A DNA stretch of 64,000 bases from Gammaproteobacteria bacterium. GTDB taxonomy: Bacteria > Pseudomonadota > Gammaproteobacteria > UBA6002. Below the pieces are notes generated by a model. That model worked only from the letters and a program-made list of their open reading frames with translations. It did not search any database and was not told the DNA's origin. Of this stretch, positions 39,811 to 48,260 are shown piece by piece (the stretch's first letter is position 1; each line of letters opens with the position of its first letter). Location: the NCBI GenBank assembly GCA_013697705.1, contig JACCWJ010000027.1, positions 62,001-126,000 on the forward strand, given 5' to 3'. Both the position numbers and the translations under genes were made by a program.

Positions 39811-41116
39811 CTCTTTGCATACCTACATTCATTAACTCTTCGAACGAAACGGGTTTATCGACGACTTTAACTACCTCTAAGATTTTATCTATGGCCTGCT
39901 CTTCTAAAACCATGCCTTCAACTTCAGCTAAAGCTTCCTTATTGCCATAGTACCAATTAACAATTTCATGAGGATGATGATAGCCAGAAGCAATTTGATC
40001 TACTCTATCTCTTACTTTAGCAGCATCTACCTTCAATTGGTTGTCCTGTATCCACTGTGATAAAAGAAGACCTAGGATCACATTTTTACGTGCCTGATCT
40101 TCGAAATGTTCCCGCGGCATTAGTGGGCCTTCTTTCTGCCCAGTTTGAGCTGAAAGCTGCTTTTGCATCATTTTTTGTAAACGTTTGATTTCTTCTTCAA
40201 CGGCTGCTTGGGGCACATCGATTTCATTCTTTGCTAACATTTTGTCTATGATTTGAACCTTAACCTTGTCACGTATGCGACGCTCAAGCTCATTTTCTAG
40301 GTTCTGACGAACTTCAGTTTGTAAACCCTCTAAAGAGCCATTAGAAACTCCTAAATCAGCCGCAAAGGCATCATTAAGGTCAGGAAGCTCAGCTTCCATG
40401 ACTTTGTTAATTTTCACTGCAAACTTTGCCGGCTTGCTGGCATATTGTTTAGCATGATAATCCTCTGGAAATACAACCTCGGCTTCAACCGCGTCGCCTG
40501 CTTTTGCCCCTAAAATAGGCTCTTCAAAACCAGGTATCATCATTTTGCTACCTAATTCTAATCGGAAATCTTTTGCAGAGCCTCCTTCAAAGGCTAAATT
40601 ATCAATGAATCCTTCGAAATCAATAACAACTAGATCTCCTGGGGCTGCAGCACGATCAACCTCTTTCCAGTTAATGTTTTGTTTACGAAGCTTTTCGATA
40701 ACATCAGTTACATGTGCTTCATCGATCTTTGTTGCAGGTTTTTCAATAGTTATATCCTCGATGTCGAGTTTAATCTCAGGAAAAACCTCGAAACTGGCTT
40801 CATATTGCAGTGGAGCATTGACTTCAATGTTTTTTAATTCAATTTGAGGTGTACCTGCAGGGTAGAGGTTTTGCTCTTTGAAGGCCTGTTGCAACGTCTG
40901 CCATAAGATATCTTGTATGACTTCTTGACGCACAGCTGGGCCATATTCCCTTTCAACCACTGTTTTAGGAACCTTCCCCTGTCTAAAACCTTTTCTTGTG
41001 ACTGTTTTGGCTAGATCTTTAATGCGTTTGTCGACTTCTTCTTGAACTTGCTGTTGGGGAACAGTGACTTTAATTTTGCGTGATAAACCACTCAAGTTTT
41101 CAACTTCTGACTGCAT
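39797..41116 (-). CDS. tig: Trigger factor
   Basis: 439 aa. Ribosome-binding N-terminal domain with the conserved loop [11 protein letters not shown] (about residues 42-52), the FKBP-type PPIase domain (about 155-240, [15 protein letters not shown]) and the helical C-terminal chaperone domain. It captures nascent chains at the exit tunnel. First protein gene of tig-clpP-clpX-lon, 29 bp downstream of the tRNA-Leu gene. Confidence 0.96.
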   Translation of the reverse strand: MQSEVENLSGLSRKIKVTVPQQQVQEEVDKRIKDLAKTVTRKGFRQGKVPKTVVEREYGPAVRQEVIQDILWQTLQQAFKEQNLYPAGTPQIELKNIEVNAPLQYEASFEVFPEIKLDIEDITIEKPATKIDEAHVTDVIEKLRKQNINWKEVDRAAAPGDLVVIDFEGFIDNLAFEGGSAKDFRLELGSKMMIPGFEEPILGAKAGDAVEAEVVFPEDYHAKQYASKPAKFAVKINKVMEAELPDLNDAFAADLGVSNGSLEGLQTEVRQNLENELERRIRDKVKVQIIDKMLAKNEIDVPQAAVEEEIKRLQKMMQKQLSAQTGQKEGPLMPREHFEDQARKNVILGLLLSQWIQDNQLKVDAAKVRDRVDQIASGYHHPHEIVNWYYGNKEALAEVEGMVLEEQAIDKILEVVKVVDKPVSFEELMNVGMQRGEDD

Positions 41117-41145
41117 TTAATTTCCTCTTATTGAACAATTGCAAA

Positions 41146-41230
41146 TGGTGCGAGAGGAGAGACTCGAACTCTCACAGGTTACCCCACTGGAACCTAAATC
41201 CAGCGCGTCTGCCATTTCGCCACTCTCGCA
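41146..41230 (-). tRNA. tRNA-Leu (UAG)
   Basis: 85 nt including an encoded CCA end. The acceptor stem pairs TGCGAGA with TCTCGCA; the anticodon arm is CTGGA-TTTAGGT-TCCAG, giving anticodon UAG; a variable arm of class II length (TGGGGTAACCT region) and the T-arm GAGAGTTCGAGTCTCTC follow. Upstream of tig on the same strand, as in other gammaproteobacteria, and possibly co-transcribed with it. Confidence 0.95.
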
Positions 41231-41272
41231 TAAAACGGATAAAACAAAAGGTATCTTGAGGCTGATCCTTAA

Positions 41273-41286
41273 TTTGTAATTACAAA
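41273..41286. other. 14-bp perfect palindrome upstream of tRNA-Leu
   Basis: TTTGTAATTACAAA, a perfect palindrome about 43 bp upstream of the tRNA-Leu 5' end. It has the form of an operator for a dimeric regulator, but no regulator can be named, and chance in AT-rich DNA is possible. Confidence 0.3.
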
Positions 41287-41401
41287 GAGTAATTCACTTA
41301 ATTTTAGTATATATTTCAATGGGTACTCCCCCGAACTTCTAAGAATAATATTCTTATTAAATGTTGACAAGGAATTAAGTGAAATCACTGTCACTGGTCA
41401 A

Positions 41402-43813
41402 TTAATGATCACCCCTTTTCAAGGACGCGGGAGAGGACTCCAAACGACCCTCTTCAGATCCATGAGGGCTATGAAGCACTTTTTCAAACTCACTAATCAT
41501 CCCGTGAGGATATCTTTTTCCATTCACATAGATCAATAAATTTTCATCTTTATGGTGTAAGTACATAGCCGCATGCTTAGCCAACCTCTGATTACCCTTG
41601 ATTGAAATACGCTGCTTGTGAGTAGACATAAAATCATCGACCATTTTGACAACCAGCTTTTGTTCTTCTGGAGTGTAACCATGCTGCCTAGCAAATACCT
41701 GTTCTGATGCCTTGATGGTGTTTAAATAATCAGGAGTGCGGTGGTAATGAACTCGTTCTTTAGACTTCAAATATACCAGGCTCGTGCCTTCTACTGCTAC
41801 AGGTGTTTCAATAGGGTCTACAATCGGGTCAGCACTCGATCGAAAACCATCGTGCTTTTTCAGCTCTAAAACATCTTCAAACTGTTCATTTCTATGCAGA
41901 GGTTCGACTAGATGGGTTTGCTGCAGATAAGCTTGATTCATTAATTCCTCAAATTTTGTAATCTTTTTAGACGAAATCTCTGAATGTTTAAAAACCGGCA
42001 TAAAAGTTTCTGCCGTGTGAAGGGTTTTTCGCAGCTGCTCTAACAATTCGAAATGGCTCAATTTCGTTGTTTCAGGATGCTCTATCTGCTGCAATATGGA
42101 ATTAATTTCTTTACTAAAATGCAACAGAAATTTCTTAATGGAATTATTAAAATACTTTTTGAGATGATTAAGCTTTTTGATAGCTTGCTGAAAAGGCTTA
42201 CTTGTCGGGTAGAAATAAGGGTAGCTGGTTGCAAAATAATTTAATTGTTTAATAGTCTGAGAAAGCTCTAATAAGCGCGAGCTATTTTTTTCCATGGTTT
42301 CAACATCAGTTGCTGCATTAATGACTGCCACACTATCGCGCAAACTATCAATATTATGAGGGGTAAATTGTACCTGAATAACATCCAACAATTTTTCTTT
42401 CTGCAGAAACTGATACCGAACTAAAGCCTGTAATACATTAAACTGTTCTTTATTAACTTTAACCGCTCTCGTCTTAAGCGTGGATTCAACAAATCCATTG
42501 AGTGTATGCAACTGTAAGTTAGGATCATTCAACAATTCGTTAAGACGCGTCTTAGCATGCTTATAGTTTTCCAAATACTCTTTGCTTTTTTGATCATAGG
42601 CTCCCGTGCCTTGGGGAAATTGTTTGGCAATTTCGTTAATGCGGTCCACATACAACTCTTGTTTCAATGCCTTGTTAATTGCATCTATTACCGCATGTGG
42701 CATCTTACATTTTGTCAACGTACGAAATGTAGTAGTTACTTCACTTCTCTCCGGGAGTCTGGTGTTAAGAGCTAATGTGTCTAATGCTGATGCTGCAGTC
42801 GCCCTTTGAGGATAATCCACCTCTAACAAACTGAAAATGGTGTCATATAATTCGGGAGGAATTTTATGTGCAGAAGTGTTTTTAATTTTTTGTAACTCAT
42901 TTCTGAAGTAGCCGAATAGATCTTGCTTTTCATCATCTGAAAGATATCTGACACTTCGCAATATCCCCTGCCCTGCTTTTATACAGCCACACAATTCTAG
43001 TAAAGTAAGCCCCACCCGCCAATTATCCAACCCTTTCATATAATCAATTTGCTCATAGATAGGATTATTGGTCATAGTTAAATGATGTAACTCCGGAGAA
43101 CAAAAAAGGGTATCGATCATAGCTGAGACTTGAAATTCTTCATTTGCATTAAAGTCCGCCGGCCTCGCGATGTAGCCACCTCCAAAATCAGATACGTAAA
43201 TATTGCCGTCATTATTAATCAATAAATTACTTGCTTTAAAATCGCGATGAAACATTTGAGTGTTTTGCATTTGAGTAAATGTTGAGAGAATAATTGAAGC
43301 GGTGTAAATAAGTATTCTATTTCGTTCTGGGCCGTCTAGATATTTCAAAAGTGATTTTAACTGTAAACCAGAGCCCAGTGTGGCAAGAGGCATAAATTGA
43401 TAGATTTTATGTCCACCCTTAGAGGAAGGAGCATCCAATATGCCGAGCGGCGCCATCACATTTGGAATATTTTGTTTAATCAGTTCACGGCCATAACAAT
43501 ATTCTCGAAACGTACTTTGAATCTCCATTTCTTTGCCGGGTTCCCACTTGGTTTTTTTTACAGCAAGAAATTGACCATTACACCTTGCTAAACGTACCCT
43601 TCCAAAATTTCCTTCTCCAAATACAAGCCGACCATTGGGACCGATAGGGAGGACCCCCGCAGGGAGGTGGAGTGATTTTAGTACTTCTTTTTGATTCGCT
43701 TGAGTACGAAGATTGCTCCATAATTCAAAAGTGGTTCCTTCAGGCGCAATGAGCCTAGAGTGACCAATTTCAAAGGGACCAAAAGTAACCTTGCTTTTTC
43801 GAGTTGCAGCCAT
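41402..43813 (-). CDS. Eukaryotic-like Ser/Thr protein kinase domain protein (effector candidate)
   Basis: 803 aa without signal peptide or TM. A protein-kinase fold occupies about residues 55-350: glycine loop GEGNFGRV (66-73), K86 in FLAVKK, candidate helix-C E104 or E110, HRDFKASN (D191, N196) and DFG (209-211). All catalytic residues are present, so it should be active. Residues 370-650 are highly helical, probably coiled-coil, without recognised domain. The C-terminal 150 residues hold an unknown module (RVHYHRTPDYLN ... LLIYVNGKRYPHG) and end with GSEEGRLESS, an E-block-like tail. No PASTA repeats or TM, unlike house-keeping bacterial kinases. This fits a translocated kinase, which is inference. 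Confidence 0.8.
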   Translation of the reverse strand: MAATRKSKVTFGPFEIGHSRLIAPEGTTFELWSNLRTQANQKEVLKSLHLPAGVLPIGPNGRLVFGEGNFGRVRLARCNGQFLAVKKTKWEPGKEMEIQSTFREYCYGRELIKQNIPNVMAPLGILDAPSSKGGHKIYQFMPLATLGSGLQLKSLLKYLDGPERNRILIYTASIILSTFTQMQNTQMFHRDFKASNLLINNDGNIYVSDFGGGYIARPADFNANEEFQVSAMIDTLFCSPELHHLTMTNNPIYEQIDYMKGLDNWRVGLTLLELCGCIKAGQGILRSVRYLSDDEKQDLFGYFRNELQKIKNTSAHKIPPELYDTIFSLLEVDYPQRATAASALDTLALNTRLPERSEVTTTFRTLTKCKMPHAVIDAINKALKQELYVDRINEIAKQFPQGTGAYDQKSKEYLENYKHAKTRLNELLNDPNLQLHTLNGFVESTLKTRAVKVNKEQFNVLQALVRYQFLQKEKLLDVIQVQFTPHNIDSLRDSVAVINAATDVETMEKNSSRLLELSQTIKQLNYFATSYPYFYPTSKPFQQAIKKLNHLKKYFNNSIKKFLLHFSKEINSILQQIEHPETTKLSHFELLEQLRKTLHTAETFMPVFKHSEISSKKITKFEELMNQAYLQQTHLVEPLHRNEQFEDVLELKKHDGFRSSADPIVDPIETPVAVEGTSLVYLKSKERVHYHRTPDYLNTIKASEQVFARQHGYTPEEQKLVVKMVDDFMSTHKQRISIKGNQRLAKHAAMYLHHKDENLLIYVNGKRYPHGMISEFEKVLHSPHGSEEGRLESSPASLKRGDH

Positions 43814-43964
43814 AGTACATCACCTATTTATTAGACACAGTATACTCCACCTATTCTCAATAAGTATTATGAAAAGCTTAAATAGGCGGTCTATTTAGGA
43901 TAATATTTTTGTAGGCGGAGGGGTATATGAGATTGACTCACCATTGCGTTATCTTGTGGTTTTT

Positions 43965-43995
43965 CCTTGATTCCGCTTTGCTGCATCAAGGCTAC
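43965..43995 (-). repeat. REP-like element, copy B
   Basis: 31 bp; on the minus strand it begins GTAGCCTTGATGCAGC and ends GGAATCAAGG. Same GTAG head, length and central GCAGC..AGCG core as copy A at 21721, but with CCTTGAT/ATCAAGG stem arms. It lies in the 280-bp gap between the kinase gene start and the Cys-rich exported protein gene. Confidence 0.8.
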
Positions 43996-44093
43996 TGTTT
44001 CTATAGAGTTGCCTTGAGGCCCCCAGTCATTTAATCCCTTTCTCGTCAACTTGAGGGCAAAGGGATCTATAATAAAATTAAAAGGAGACAATC

Positions 44094-44402
44094 ATGATTA
44101 GAGGGATTTTATTTTTAGTGGGCGCCTTTTTTACTGTTAATGGCTTTGCTGATTCGTTATATCAAGCTGACGTAGGCGGCTATTCTAGCGGCGCTGGTGT
44201 GGGGTTAGGTGTGGGTGTAGGAAGTGCAGGCGTCCCTTATACTGCTCAAAGTGGCGTCCCGGTATATGGTGGTTATGGGCCCACTCCAGGGGCGGTCAGA
44301 TCAGCCATCCCCTATGATAACTTCACCTATCCTTATGGGTCAGACTGTTGTGGCTGTAACCGCTGCAATAATTGTGAAACAGGGTATGGGGATCGCCGTT
44401 AG
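44094..44402 (+). CDS. Small exported Gly-rich/Cys-rich protein
   Basis: 102 aa. Signal peptide cleaved near NGFA (residue 18); the mature protein is Gly/Tyr-rich (GVGLGVGVGSAG) and ends with a cluster of six cysteines in CCGCNRCNNC. No family recognised. The cysteines could form disulfides or bind metal once exported. AGGAGA precedes the ATG. First of several exported-protein genes in 44-48 kb. Confidence 0.6.
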   Translation: MIRGILFLVGAFFTVNGFADSLYQADVGGYSSGAGVGLGVGVGSAGVPYTAQSGVPVYGGYGPTPGAVRSAIPYDNFTYPYGSDCCGCNRCNNCETGYGDRR

Positions 44403-44539
44403 GCTTAAGATGAAATTAAAGCGTTGCAATAGTAATATATCCAGGGGTTTTTGCTCTTGTTTAATAAAAAACATCGGTTTACTATGGTATTTTTATTAGA
44501 AATATAATATGAACAGATCACAACATTAGGAAGAGATAT

Positions 44540-45064
44540 ATGAAGAGAAAAAATATTTATGTAGTAGCTACTGGATTATTTTTCCTAATTAGTAGCTTTT
44601 TGAGCTTATCAGCTTTCGCACAAAAACCTATTACCTCTCTGAAAGAAAACACCCAAGTTCTATTTATTCAAGTGGCTAATGCAGGCGAACTCGTGCCAAA
44701 TAAAAATGAAGCCGGATCGTATCGGTTGACGTTAAAAAATGTTGATCCCTTCACCAGTTATTTTACCGATCGCCCCAATCGCGTCACTGGGATAGTGCCT
44801 ACTCAGGAATTTGTATCTATGTGGCAAAATCGTGATATTCAATCTAGCCCACCGAATGTGGCGATAGAAACGTCTGACCTCAAAAATGGCCACAAAATAA
44901 ATCGTGTATTTGTGCTCTCTAACCCTGTTTATGATGCACAAAAACAGGAAATCACTTACAGCGCTAAATCGCTCTCGAAGGAACGCACCCATAAGCCGAT
45001 CTCAATGGGATACACCGTTTTATTTATTGATGATTTTCATTGGCACGGTAACAAATTTGGCTAA
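44540..45064 (+). CDS. Exported conserved protein with YFTDRPNR motif
   Basis: 174 aa with a signal peptide (cleavage after AFA, residue 27). The mature part shows a conserved pattern: LTLKNVDPFTSYFTDRPNR (about residues 63-81), IVPTQEFVSMW, then FVLSNPVYDAQKQEITYSAK and a C-terminal VLFIDDFHWHG. Proteins with this pattern occur in various proteobacteria without known function. A strong terminator follows 10 bp after the stop. Confidence 0.7.
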   Translation: MKRKNIYVVATGLFFLISSFLSLSAFAQKPITSLKENTQVLFIQVANAGELVPNKNEAGSYRLTLKNVDPFTSYFTDRPNRVTGIVPTQEFVSMWQNRDIQSSPPNVAIETSDLKNGHKINRVFVLSNPVYDAQKQEITYSAKSLSKERTHKPISMGYTVLFIDDFHWHGNKFG

Positions 45065-45074
45065 TATGATACTC

Positions 45075-45099
45075 ATCAGGGGAGACCAGCTCCCCTGAT
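45075..45099 (+). terminator. Rho-independent terminator
   Basis: 10-bp perfect stem ATCAGGGGAG / CTCCCCTGAT with a 5-nt loop, followed by TATTCCCTCTTT. It closes the 44540-45064 gene. Confidence 0.85.
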
Positions 45100-45146
45100 T
45101 ATTCCCTCTTTATCCAGTTACATTCATACTTAAAGGTAGATACGTC

Positions 45147-46364
45147 ATGTATAACGCTATTGAGCAAATTGATACTATAGCCCCCGAAATAATACCCTCA
45201 CAAGCCCATGTGGAAATTGAGGAAATTGATTCCTCAGCCCCTCCAATAGTACCCTCACAAACCCTTATAGAAAGAGCCAAAACTCGCGGCAAGCAGTTCA
45301 AAAACTATGTCATTAATCCATTTATTGCTGGTGCAACTGGTGCATCTCTAGGTTACTCCATTTATCTAACCATAGTGGCAGACCCAGGCAATGAAAGTAA
45401 GCTAGGTTATATTCTGGTTGTGAGCGCAGGTGTGGCGGGAACAACTTTAGAGATACTCAATAGAAAACAGATCATCAATGACAATCATTATCATAATTTT
45501 CTTTCTGTAGTTGAAGCGCTAGCAGGTTCCACAGTGGCCACATTATCTATGCAAAGTTCCCAAAAGCCTAATCAGACTACCGTCGCACTCGGCTTAGGGT
45601 CTACCTTGCTATTAACGACCAGTAAGTCCTTACTTAATGTTTTTAGAGATCATGCATTTTTTCATAAAAGACCGGCCAAATATCTTATCCAATATCCTGC
45701 AGAAACAATTTACGACGTGCTTGCAGGCGTCGGTTTAGCCAGTTCGACATCTGGACTCCTAACAGGACTAGGGCTAAAAATTCCTGCTGAAGTTTATCTT
45801 GCCCTTCAGATTGGTTTTAGTATTACCAGCGTATTAGCGAATCTTCCCGTCACTCAGGCAAATGATGACAATAAAGTCGTGTGCTTTACCCCTGCTTCCT
45901 TTGTCCGCGCAGTGATGTTTGCCCTCGCAGTGGGGGTATTTTTGCCCACGCTACTCTTTGATTGGGTAACCGATATTGAGGATTCTACTGACATTAAGGA
46001 TAGTGTGTTTTATTCCATTATTTGTTATGCCCTGGCACAGGCATTGCTGGTCGGTGCAAAAAAATTCCATGACGACCATAGCCACTCTATGTCGACAACA
46101 AGGGAGAATTTAGAGAAACAGCCACTTCTTACAAATTCAACCACCTCAACAAGAGGCGCTGCTTTCAATGTAGGCAGCAAAAATAGAAACGCTTTCTTTA
46201 GTCAACCACAATTAAGTAATAGCAACTTTGAGTACCGTGAATTAGAGGGCCATCATTCCGGAGATGAGGAGGAAGTTCGATATAGTTCTGAAAATGGGAT
46301 TCAATTTGCTGGATCGGACTCTGAAGAAGATAGCAGTGACTCAGAGCCATCTGGTCCTAAATAA
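45147..46364 (+). CDS. Hypothetical multi-pass membrane protein with duplicated N terminus (effector-like)
   Basis: 405 aa, no recognised family. Residues 5-23 and 24-42 are tandem 19-residue repeats of the form IExIDxxAPxIxPSQxxxE (11 of 19 identical), duplicated at DNA level over 57 nt. Five to seven membrane segments follow (about 55-320), with a hydrophilic tail rich in Ser/Asn and then very acidic (SDSEEDSSDSEPSGPK) at the end. No signal peptide. The tail resembles acidic C-terminal secretion signals of intracellular bacteria. Terminated by an 18-bp stem. Confidence 0.65.
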   Translation: MYNAIEQIDTIAPEIIPSQAHVEIEEIDSSAPPIVPSQTLIERAKTRGKQFKNYVINPFIAGATGASLGYSIYLTIVADPGNESKLGYILVVSAGVAGTTLEILNRKQIINDNHYHNFLSVVEALAGSTVATLSMQSSQKPNQTTVALGLGSTLLLTTSKSLLNVFRDHAFFHKRPAKYLIQYPAETIYDVLAGVGLASSTSGLLTGLGLKIPAEVYLALQIGFSITSVLANLPVTQANDDNKVVCFTPASFVRAVMFALAVGVFLPTLLFDWVTDIEDSTDIKDSVFYSIICYALAQALLVGAKKFHDDHSHSMSTTRENLEKQPLLTNSTTSTRGAAFNVGSKNRNAFFSQPQLSNSNFEYRELEGHHSGDEEEVRYSSENGIQFAGSDSEEDSSDSEPSGPK

Positions 46365-46373
46365 TAGAAGCAG

Positions 46374-46415
46374 AGAAAATGAAATCAAGAGATTGCTCTC
46401 TTGATTTCATTTTCT
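46374..46415. terminator. Strong bidirectional terminator
   Basis: 18-bp perfect stem (46374-46391 with 46398-46415) and 6-nt loop between two convergent genes. One arm is A-rich, the other T-rich, so each strand has a tract suitable for termination. Confidence 0.85.
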
Positions 46416-46421
46416 TAAATA

Positions 46422-46907
46422 CTATGCAGAAACTTGGCCTGTTTGCATATTAATAGTAACGTCTTTTTGATTACCTTTGTTATCTATTACGGTAACTTTG
46501 TATGCATCGTTATCCATAGTAACAGAAACTACAGAAGCGCCATTTTTCTCAAGTTTTTTTACCGCTTGAGCTACTGGAACTTCGCTAGGAGTCTTCTTCT
46601 GGTCTGCCGTTAAGCCGGATGTGCCATTAACTTCTAAAGTTTGCTTTTCACCATGTTTATCAATTGCTTCAACTTTATATTGATTGTCATCTTTGTTGTA
46701 TTCAGCGCTTTTAACGATATAACCTGCTTTTTGTAATTGTTGCAGCAGATTAGACATGCTCATTGCCTTAGCCTTAGCAGCTGCGTTGGCATCAGTTGAA
46801 GCAGTCGTTGTTGACGTTGTGGTGGTGGTTTGATCAGCCGCAAAAATTGGTTGAGAGAAGGCTGAAACTAAAGAAGCGATAGCAAGAAAACGAACTAATT
46901 TTTTCAT
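46422..46907 (-). CDS. Exported protein with two PepSY-like repeats
   Basis: 161 aa with a signal peptide (cleavage near IFAA, residue 24), a Thr/Ser/Ala-rich linker, and two PepSY-like units: residues about 53-96 (LLQQLQKAGYIVKSAEYN...) and about 112-160 (AQAVKKLEKNGASVVSV ... INMQTGQV). PepSY domains often inhibit or chaperone secreted proteases. A DUF2268-like metallopeptidase is the next gene on the same strand, an interesting though unproven pairing. Confidence 0.75.
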   Translation of the reverse strand: MKKLVRFLAIASLVSAFSQPIFAADQTTTTTSTTTASTDANAAAKAKAMSMSNLLQQLQKAGYIVKSAEYNKDDNQYKVEAIDKHGEKQTLEVNGTSGLTADQKKTPSEVPVAQAVKKLEKNGASVVSVTMDNDAYKVTVIDNKGNQKDVTINMQTGQVSA

Positions 46908-47040
46908 ATTGAATTCCCTTTACTGTTTGGTAATTAGATTGCAAATTATAAACTAGAAAATTTCTAGCGTCATTAAGTTTTTAGTAATATCACGACTCGA
47001 ATGGAGGCATCTTCTACCGAGAGCAGCAGATTTAAAGCCT

Positions 47041-47061
47041 CCCCTCCATCGCGTAGAGGGG
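47041..47061 (-). terminator. GC-rich hairpin after the metallopeptidase gene
   Basis: CCCCTC / GAGGGG stem with a 9-nt loop, just past the stop codon at 47067 on the minus strand. Short stem and no T-run, so moderate confidence. Confidence 0.5.
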
Positions 47062-47066
47062 GGTTA

Positions 47067-48020
47067 CTAACTTATTTCAGACATTTTCTTTAAAAGCGGC
47101 TTTATCTGGCGTTTGTAGTCATTGTATTTTATTAAAGCTACTTGGACGGCCGGCCTTTTTTCTGCAAGTGTCTTTGCGGCCAAATAACCTATGTAGTAAC
47201 CGCTTCGTGGTTCAAAAGGTTTGCTAGCGCCGCCATCAGCAGAAAAATATTTATTGTATTTACGTTCATTATGACTGTTCCAATCTTTCAAAATATCATG
47301 AATGATCGCTTTTTTGTTTGCTTGGAATTTTAAAAATTGCGAATTATCCTTGGTGAAATAGGAGATATATTTCCAATCAGAATAGCCAGGGTAGACAAGT
47401 GAAGAGGCATAAGTGGCCCAACCTTCACTGTATAAATTGCCGGCAATCATGTCGGAATTTGAATGATCAACTTCAATCTGATGTTGAAGAACATGGAATA
47501 GCTCATGAGCAAGTACGATTTTCAAGTCATCATTCGAGTACTTGACCATTTCGCGCAAATTTAATGCCACAACGGGCCTGCTGATATTGTCTCCCGTCGT
47601 CACTGCATCGGTTTCTGAAACAGAGGTAGACAATACGACATCCGCATTTATTTTCATGCCAAAAAGATGCTGAGTTCTCTCTTGAACTTCGCTGACTATG
47701 GTGCGTATCTCTGGAACCTTTTTCTCGTACGCTGCAACCAGTTCAGGTAAGTCGGCTACATAGCTTTTAAATAATGTTTCGATACGGGGATCACGCGGAA
47801 TAGGATGACCATCAAAAAAAATACTGCATATTTCGGGTACCGTTACCAACTCATATTTGAGAATAAAATTTTTCTTTGACTCAAAACTGTTGGTTTTCAA
47901 GGCGCGGTAGTCTTTTATAAATTGCGACGTGTAATCTCGAACATGAATATTTGCAGATACTGCATTGGAAAAAAGAATAGAGGTAACTGAAAATAGTACA
48001 ATTTTCATTATTAGTTTCAT
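47067..48020 (-). CDS. Exported zinc metallopeptidase (DUF2268-like gluzincin)
   Basis: 317 aa from ATG 48020 (an upstream in-frame GTG is also possible). N-terminal hydrophobic signal segment ending near NAVSA. The zinc motif AHELFHVLQH contains HExxH, and 23 residues later SEGWATYAS supplies the third ligand Glu, giving the gluzincin pattern (in this numbering H172, E173, H176, E199). The preceding RPVVALNLREM segment is typical of DUF2268-like predicted zinc proteases. Exported to the periplasm or beyond. Substrate unknown. Confidence 0.75.
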   Translation of the reverse strand: MKLIMKIVLFSVTSILFSNAVSANIHVRDYTSQFIKDYRALKTNSFESKKNFILKYELVTVPEICSIFFDGHPIPRDPRIETLFKSYVADLPELVAAYEKKVPEIRTIVSEVQERTQHLFGMKINADVVLSTSVSETDAVTTGDNISRPVVALNLREMVKYSNDDLKIVLAHELFHVLQHQIEVDHSNSDMIAGNLYSEGWATYASSLVYPGYSDWKYISYFTKDNSQFLKFQANKKAIIHDILKDWNSHNERKYNKYFSADGGASKPFEPRSGYYIGYLAAKTLAEKRPAVQVALIKYNDYKRQIKPLLKKMSEIS

Positions 48021-48217
48021 TGGCAACACTCATTTTATTAATTAGAAAAGACGGGGAAAAGCGAATCCATGCAGTAGAGGCATTCTAACTAGATTAATGA
48101 GAAAAGTCCAATTTGGCCTTTATTTGTAGGATTAAATGGCTTACAGGTATATTTAGTGGTTTATTTAAAATGATCTTTAAGGGTAAATCCGTTAATGATT
48201 TAGATCTTTTTGGGTTT

Positions 48218-48238
48218 CCTTGATTTCATCAAGGCTAC
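48218..48238 (-). repeat. REP-like element, shortened copy C
   Basis: On the minus strand it starts GTAGCCTTGATG and passes straight to AAATCAAGG, i.e. copy B with the central ~10 bp deleted, leaving a tight hairpin. It lies in the 240-bp gap upstream of the metallopeptidase gene and downstream of murJ. Confidence 0.7.
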
Positions 48239-48260
48239 ATTTAAATGATCTTCAGTTTTG

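Noticed and set aside
41146-41230. tRNA-Leu as an integration site for the accessory DNA beside it
   Set aside because: No integrase and no duplicated tRNA 3' end was seen in the adjacent 15 kb.
43891-44091. 66-codon open frame on the minus strand
   Set aside because: It runs through a REP element and its composition is not protein-like; it is most likely non-coding.
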